Part shown: one piece after another, positions 60,001-64,000 of the stretch
Layout: every line of letters begins with the position of its first letter
Position numbering within the stretch: position 1 is the stretch's first letter
Assembly (NCBI GenBank): GCA_050008495.1
Contig: JBEKMN010000002.1
Location: 88,291-152,290, forward strand
Length of the DNA stretch: 64,000 nt
Direction of reading: 5' to 3'
From: CAVROP01 sp050008495
GTDB lineage: Bacteria > Acidobacteriota > Terriglobia > UBA7540
Position numbers and translations under genes: made by a program
Notes under the pieces: generated by a model
The model's database searches: none
What the model was told of the DNA's origin: nothing
The model's input: the letters and a program-made list of their open reading frames with translations, nothing else

Positions 60001-61206
60001 ATGATCTGGAAATCCCACGAGGCGGTGGAGCCAGCTTACAAATTGGAAGAGTTGCCCCAGTGCATTGTCGAATTACGAGGCGTTAACAAGCGCTACGGGG
60101 AGCATACAGCGCTTGAGGACTTTTCCCTGGAGGTCGGCAGGGGGGAATTCCTAACGCTCTTAGGGCCCAGCGGAAGCGGGAAGACGACCATCCTGCGTCT
60201 GGTGGCGGGGTTCGAGCAGCCTCAGAGCGGCCAGATTCTGATCGACGGACGCGACGCCTCGCCCCTACCTCCCTATCGGCGGAACGTCAACACCGTCTTT
60301 CAGCATTACGCGCTTTTTCCCCACCTGAATGTGTTCCGCAACGTGGCATTCGGCCTCGAACAGAAGAACCTGTCGCGCCCGGAGATTGCCAAGCGCGTTC
60401 GTTCCCTCCTCGAGATGGTGGAACTCCCCGGAAAAGAGGACCGTTACCCCCATCAACTGAGCGGAGGCGAACGGCAACGCGTAGCGCTGGCGCGGGCCCT
60501 GGTTCTCGAGCCGGCGGTGCTGTTGCTGGACGAGCCTCTGGGCGCACTCGACCAGAAACTGCGCCAGCAGATGCAAGTGGAACTGAAGCGCCTGCGCGAG
60601 CGCCTGGGAATCACATTCATTTTCGTCACCCACGATCAGCAAGAGGCGTTGGTCATGTCGGACCGGATCGCTGTTATCAATCATGGCCGCCTCGAGCAGG
60701 TAGGGCCGGCAGAGGAGACCTACGGCGTGCCTCGGACGCCCTTTGTGGCGGAGTTCATGGGTGTGGAGAACTTCTTCCCAGTCCATTGTCTTAGCCACTC
60801 CGACCAGGGCACTCGCTTCGAAACCGAGACCGGATGGACTCTCTGGTCGAGGAATTCGATGGATTTGGAGCGGGGCTTGGCTGCCATCCTGGGTGTGCGC
60901 TCGGAGGCCATGCGACTGAGTCTGGGCCGCCCTCGGCCAAGCAGCGAGGCGGTCAACGTTGTGCCCGGCGAGGTGGTGGAGGCCATCTTCGAGGGCGGCA
61001 GCCGCCGCTGGACGGTGCGGATTGCGAGCGGTGAACGGTTGGTGGTGCGAGGAGCCATGGCAGCGAACGCGCTTCCACTCGAGCGAACATCCCCGGGCGC
61101 TAAGGTTTACCTTTCCTGGGAGCCGGATCGAAGTTTGGTGTATCCCGTCGATAATCGACAGCCTCCGGAAAGCGAGAAGGAACGGTTATGGCTGATAAAG
61201 TCGTGA
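60001..61206 (+). CDS. potA: PotA-like ABC transporter ATPase
   Basis: A protein of 401 aa from ATG 60001. Walker A is GPSGSGKTTILRLVAGF, the Q-loop is VFQHYALFPHLNV, the signature is HQLSGGERQRVALARAL, Walker B is VLLLDEPLGALDQ, and the switch is VTHDQQEAL. The C-terminal regulatory domain (about 250-400) has AEFMGVENFFPV and a TOBE-like end. It would power polyamine or similar uptake, but no permease or binding-protein gene is nearby. It overlaps msrB by 19 bp. Confidence 0.9.
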   Translation: MIWKSHEAVEPAYKLEELPQCIVELRGVNKRYGEHTALEDFSLEVGRGEFLTLLGPSGSGKTTILRLVAGFEQPQSGQILIDGRDASPLPPYRRNVNTVFQHYALFPHLNVFRNVAFGLEQKNLSRPEIAKRVRSLLEMVELPGKEDRYPHQLSGGERQRVALARALVLEPAVLLLDEPLGALDQKLRQQMQVELKRLRERLGITFIFVTHDQQEALVMSDRIAVINHGRLEQVGPAEETYGVPRTPFVAEFMGVENFFPVHCLSHSDQGTRFETETGWTLWSRNSMDLERGLAAILGVRSEAMRLSLGRPRPSSEAVNVVPGEVVEAIFEGGSRRWTVRIASGERLVVRGAMAANALPLERTSPGAKVYLSWEPDRSLVYPVDNRQPPESEKERLWLIKS

Positions 61207-61586
61207 AGACAGACGAAGAATGGAAGCGGGAGCTTACCCCCGAGCAGTTTGAGGTGACTCGAAAGAAGGGGACAGAGCGGGCCTTTACGGGCGAATATTG
61301 GGACAATCATGAAAAAGGCGTCTACCGTTGCGTCTGCTGCAACAGGCCGCTCTTCAGTTCCGACACCAAATTTGAGTCAGGAACCGGGTGGCCAAGCTTC
61401 TGGGAGCCGGTGGATCCGGAAAACATCCGCACGGAAGATGATGTCTCGTACGGCATGGCGCGAACTGAGGTGCAGTGCAAGGAATGCGCCGCACACCTAG
61501 GTCACGTGTTCGAAGACGGCCCAGCCCCGACCCACCTTCGCTATTGTCTAAACTCCGCAGCCTTAAAGTTCGACAAAGAGAAGTAG
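61188..61586 (+). CDS. msrB: Peptide-methionine (R)-S-oxide reductase MsrB
   Basis: A protein of 132 aa. Zinc-binding pairs are C48/C51 (YRCVCC) and C97/C100 (VQCKEC), the core is GTGWPSFWEPV, and the catalytic Cys120 is in RYCLNSAAL. It repairs oxidised methionine. No signal peptide is visible, so it is cytoplasmic. It starts inside potA. Confidence 0.96.
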   Translation: MADKVVKTDEEWKRELTPEQFEVTRKKGTERAFTGEYWDNHEKGVYRCVCCNRPLFSSDTKFESGTGWPSFWEPVDPENIRTEDDVSYGMARTEVQCKECAAHLGHVFEDGPAPTHLRYCLNSAALKFDKEK

Positions 61587-61600
61587 AGGTCGGCTTGCCG

Positions 61601-62902
61601 TCATCGTAACAATCCCATGGTGTACTGCAGCATCGCATAGACGCTCTGGTAGTCGTATTTGGCGTTCAGGTTTTCGATCTCAGCCTGGGTTAGGTTTAAC
61701 TGCGCCTGGGTCAATTCCACAATCGAGCTCAGCCCCAAGTTGTACCGACCCTGCGCCAAGTCTAGGGCCAGGGAGGCTTCGCGGAGCATCTCCGCCGTGA
61801 CATCGATGTTCTGATAGACGGTTCTGGAGCTGGACCAGGCCACCCGCACGTCCCGCGCAATCCGCTGCTGAAGATCACGCACCTTCTGGTCTTCGGCCTC
61901 TGCATGGTATCGGGCCGCTTCGCGCCGCGCCGTAAATAGGCGGCCGTTGAATATCGGCACCTCGACATTCAGGGCTGCAGCTTCGTAGTTGTTTGGGATT
62001 TTAGTCGAGAGTATCTGATTGATCTCCGGGATAACCCCCGCAGTACCTACCAAACTAATTGTTGGGAACGAAAGGTCTCTTTCTGCCCGCTCGAACTTGA
62101 CCGCGGACTGGTGTTGGAGTTGCAGGCTCAGCAGATCCGGCCGATTGGCATAGGCTTGGGCGACTAGCGAGTCGGCGTCAGTCGCAGGACTTGGCGGCAG
62201 CGGCTCATCCGTTAATTTGTAGTTCGCTTCCTGTTCTGACCCCAAGGCATGCGTGAGCTCGGCAATTGCCGCCCGCATCTGGTCCTGGGAGCGGAGCAGC
62301 AAAAGCCTGGCCTCGGACAGGTTCACGTCGGCGAAGGCGACGTCTACATCCGAGCGCAGCTTGTTTTTAGCCAACTCGGTTACCTGGTCGGAGAGGATTT
62401 GACGCGCTGCGACGGTTTGCTGCGCGACTTTGACTAACGCCTGCGCGCGAAGGACGCCGAAGTAGGCTTGGTTCACGGCTAACAATATGTCGTAACGGGT
62501 GGCTTCATAGGTCCGCTGGCTGGCTTGCGCTTGCAGCCGGGAACTCGCCACAAGGTTGGGAGTGCGCCCGGAATCGGTGATGAGCTGGGAAAGCGTGATT
62601 CCTGTTCCCAGCCGGTCAAAAAGCCGGGAGGCAGGCAGGTAACCCGCGCCAATGCGTCCTTGAGGATTGCCTCCTGACCCGGTCAAATCATAGTCGACTG
62701 TTGGGAAGTAGGCAGAGCGCTCCTCGACGACGTGCTCATTGAATTCCAACACCGTGGCCTGCGCGGCCAGAACCTGGGGATGATTCTTGAGCGCAAGAGC
62801 CTCGGCCTCCTTTAAGGTAAGCAGCGTCGGCGCGGCACTCTGGGCCCGCGCGCCCGTCCCGCTGATCAGCAAAGCTAACAGCACAAGGTATCTACGGTTC
62901 AT
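61601..62902 (-). CDS. TolC-family outer-membrane efflux protein
   Basis: A protein of 433 aa with a signal peptide (LVLLALLISGTGARA). Two structural repeats: LTLKEAEALALKNHPQVLAA and LVAQAYANRPDLLSLQLQHQ. Long helices and the end DYQSVYAMLQYTMGLL are typical. It forms a trimeric channel through the outer membrane. The RND pump gene lies upstream on the same strand, so the two probably work together. Confidence 0.9.
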   Translation of the reverse strand: MNRRYLVLLALLISGTGARAQSAAPTLLTLKEAEALALKNHPQVLAAQATVLEFNEHVVEERSAYFPTVDYDLTGSGGNPQGRIGAGYLPASRLFDRLGTGITLSQLITDSGRTPNLVASSRLQAQASQRTYEATRYDILLAVNQAYFGVLRAQALVKVAQQTVAARQILSDQVTELAKNKLRSDVDVAFADVNLSEARLLLLRSQDQMRAAIAELTHALGSEQEANYKLTDEPLPPSPATDADSLVAQAYANRPDLLSLQLQHQSAVKFERAERDLSFPTISLVGTAGVIPEINQILSTKIPNNYEAAALNVEVPIFNGRLFTARREAARYHAEAEDQKVRDLQQRIARDVRVAWSSSRTVYQNIDVTAEMLREASLALDLAQGRYNLGLSSIVELTQAQLNLTQAEIENLNAKYDYQSVYAMLQYTMGLLR

Positions 62903-63065
62903 AGCTACCTAACCTCCACGTCAGATTGAGTAGTCCGCGCTTTGGAAACACCACAGATGCATTGACGCACAGCCCGGCAGGGCTGCGACCGAAGATTTCA
63001 GATTCCAACTTCCAGAGCTCGGAACGGCACTGCACGTCCGCGCAGGCGTTGGCTGATTAGCGCGT

Positions 63066-64000
63066 TCATGAATGGGGTTCCGTTGGTGCCCCGTTCCTGG
63101 GCAGCTTTCTGTTTCTGTAGGCAAGCACGTAAGCCGCAGGGACAATGAAAATCGTCAAAATCACCGATGAGGTCAGGCCACCGATGATGGCGCGCGCCAT
63201 CGGTGTGTACTGTTCGGCGCCCGTCCCCAATTTCAACGCCATGGGGATCATGCCGATGATGGTCGCCAGCGAGGTCATCAGAATGGGCCGGAGCCTCACT
63301 CGGCATGCCGTAATCACTGCATCGACAGGCGCGAGGCCTTGCGCTTCCAGGTTGTGCGCAAAATCCACAATCAGGATGCTGTTGGAATCCGCAATGCCGA
63401 TGAGCATCAATACGCCCATTAAGGACATTACATTCAGCGTGCTGTGAGTGAGCGGCAGAATGACCAGTACCCCTACAAAGCCCATCGGAATTGCCAGCAT
63501 GATCAAGAGGGGATCGGCAAACGAACGGAACTGCGCTACCAGGATGAGGTATAGCAGCGTAAAAGAAAGCAGGAAGCCTAGCCCGAAACTCTTGAAAGAG
63601 GCTTCCATGCCATTCACCATGCCGCGCAGGTCAATCCGGACATTAGTGGGGATATGGGCGTTACTCACAATGCTGCGAATGGCGCGGGTGAGTTTTCCAA
63701 GGTCCTCTCCTTGGGGTGTCACATACACATCGGAGACCCTCTGGATTTGGTAATGGTCCACTTCCGTAGGTGTCTGGACGCGGCTGAGTTTCACCACGGA
63801 ATCGAGCGTAGTGGGCTGAGTCAAGTTAGGCGCTCGCAGGGGAATGTTCTTCAGATCCAGGGCATCATGAATTGCTGCCGAGCCGTGTTCGAAGTACTGA
63901 ACGGTCAGGAAATAATCATTCCCCGTTTTCCGGTCTACCCAGTAGTTGGGCGCGATCATTAAGTTCGAGTTCAGCGCCGTGATGACGTTGTCGACCACGT
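63066..64000 (-). CDS. RND efflux transporter permease, C-terminal part (5' end outside window)
   Basis: At least 310 aa of the C-terminal half of an HAE1/AcrB-like pump; the frame is open to the right edge. Visible: the porter part (RVSDVYVTPQGEDLGKLTRA), the TM bundle (SFTLLYLILVAQFRSFADPL, IMLAIPMGFVGVLVILPL), the GIADSNSILIVDF helix, and RLRPILMTSLATIIGMIPMA. The sequence IxxANSILLVDF is typical of heavy-duty efflux pumps; the substrate is unknown. TolC follows downstream. Confidence 0.9.
   Translation of the reverse strand, partial: VVDNVITALNSNLMIAPNYWVDRKTGNDYFLTVQYFEHGSAAIHDALDLKNIPLRAPNLTQPTTLDSVVKLSRVQTPTEVDHYQIQRVSDVYVTPQGEDLGKLTRAIRSIVSNAHIPTNVRIDLRGMVNGMEASFKSFGLGFLLSFTLLYLILVAQFRSFADPLLIMLAIPMGFVGVLVILPLTHSTLNVMSLMGVLMLIGIADSNSILIVDFAHNLEAQGLAPVDAVITACRVRLRPILMTSLATIIGMIPMALKLGTGAEQYTPMARAIIGGLTSSVILTIFIVPAAYVLAYRNRKLPRNGAPTEPHS

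Overview
The window is a GC-rich chromosomal segment of a Gram-negative (diderm) bacterium, most likely an uncultivated member of the Acidobacteriota. The envelope genes (LptC/LptA-like protein, LptB, BamA, Skp, LolD/LolE, TolC, RND pump) show a diderm cell. A VWA protein of the acidobacterial type, three Tat-exported Gfo/Idh/MocA oxidoreductases, a malectin-domain protein and very repeat-rich intergenic DNA point to Acidobacteriota. The phylum call is inference; no rRNA or tRNA gene was seen.

Layout. 0-11 kb, mostly plus strand: malectin protein end, MazG, a GNAT/N-succinylamino-acid-racemase pair, EamA transporter, PbpG, a MoaD-MoaE fusion, inositol monophosphatase, metallophosphoesterase, and a nucleoside salvage group (NupC, PNP, Cdd). 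11-19 kb: conserved hypothetical, RodZ-like protein, diguanylate cyclase, two toxin-antitoxin loci (DUF433/DUF5615, HigBA), a REP-associated transposase remnant with REP copies, and a fatty acid desaturase. 19-28 kb: RecJ, LptC/LptA-like protein, LptB, RpoN, HPF, RapZ, ROK kinase. 28-38 kb: BON protein, a second DUF433/DUF5615 pair, ApbE, Gfo/Idh/MocA, S41 protease, VWA protein, RidA, thioesterase. 38-49 kb, minus strand: an envelope block read lolE, four-helix-bundle gene, lolD, clpC, bamA, skp, plus two SDR genes. 49-52 kb: a poorly understood block with an XRE/coiled-coil protein, a Cys/His-rich small protein and an excisionase-like HTH protein. 52-64 kb: two tandem Gfo/Idh/MocA genes, a candidate small RNA, an ECF sigma/anti-sigma pair, permease, methyltransferase, PotA-like ATPase, MsrB, TolC and an RND pump cut by the window edge.

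The most striking feature is a set of intergenic arrays of short degenerate tandem words. Octamers (GGCAGRTN and ATTGRGYC types) and heptamers (ACTGACN, GTGAATR, CGAAAYY, ACCYGAC and others) are often arranged as inverted pairs around a short core and usually start within about 0-20 bp of a stop codon. Two GGCAGRTN loci share a similar core of about 60 bp. At one ATTGRGYC locus the position of the core is taken by a gene for a 23S-rRNA-intervening-sequence-type four-helix-bundle protein, placed between lolE and lolD. I propose, as inference, that these arrays are a family of mobile or self-propagating repeat elements and that the four-helix-bundle protein belongs to it.

Functional links: lptC/A and lptB would supply LPS export, and bamA/skp/lolDE the maturation of outer-membrane proteins and lipoproteins. 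nupC, punA and cdd form a nucleoside uptake and salvage route. The GNAT/NSAR pair suggests D-amino-acid conversion through N-succinyl derivatives.
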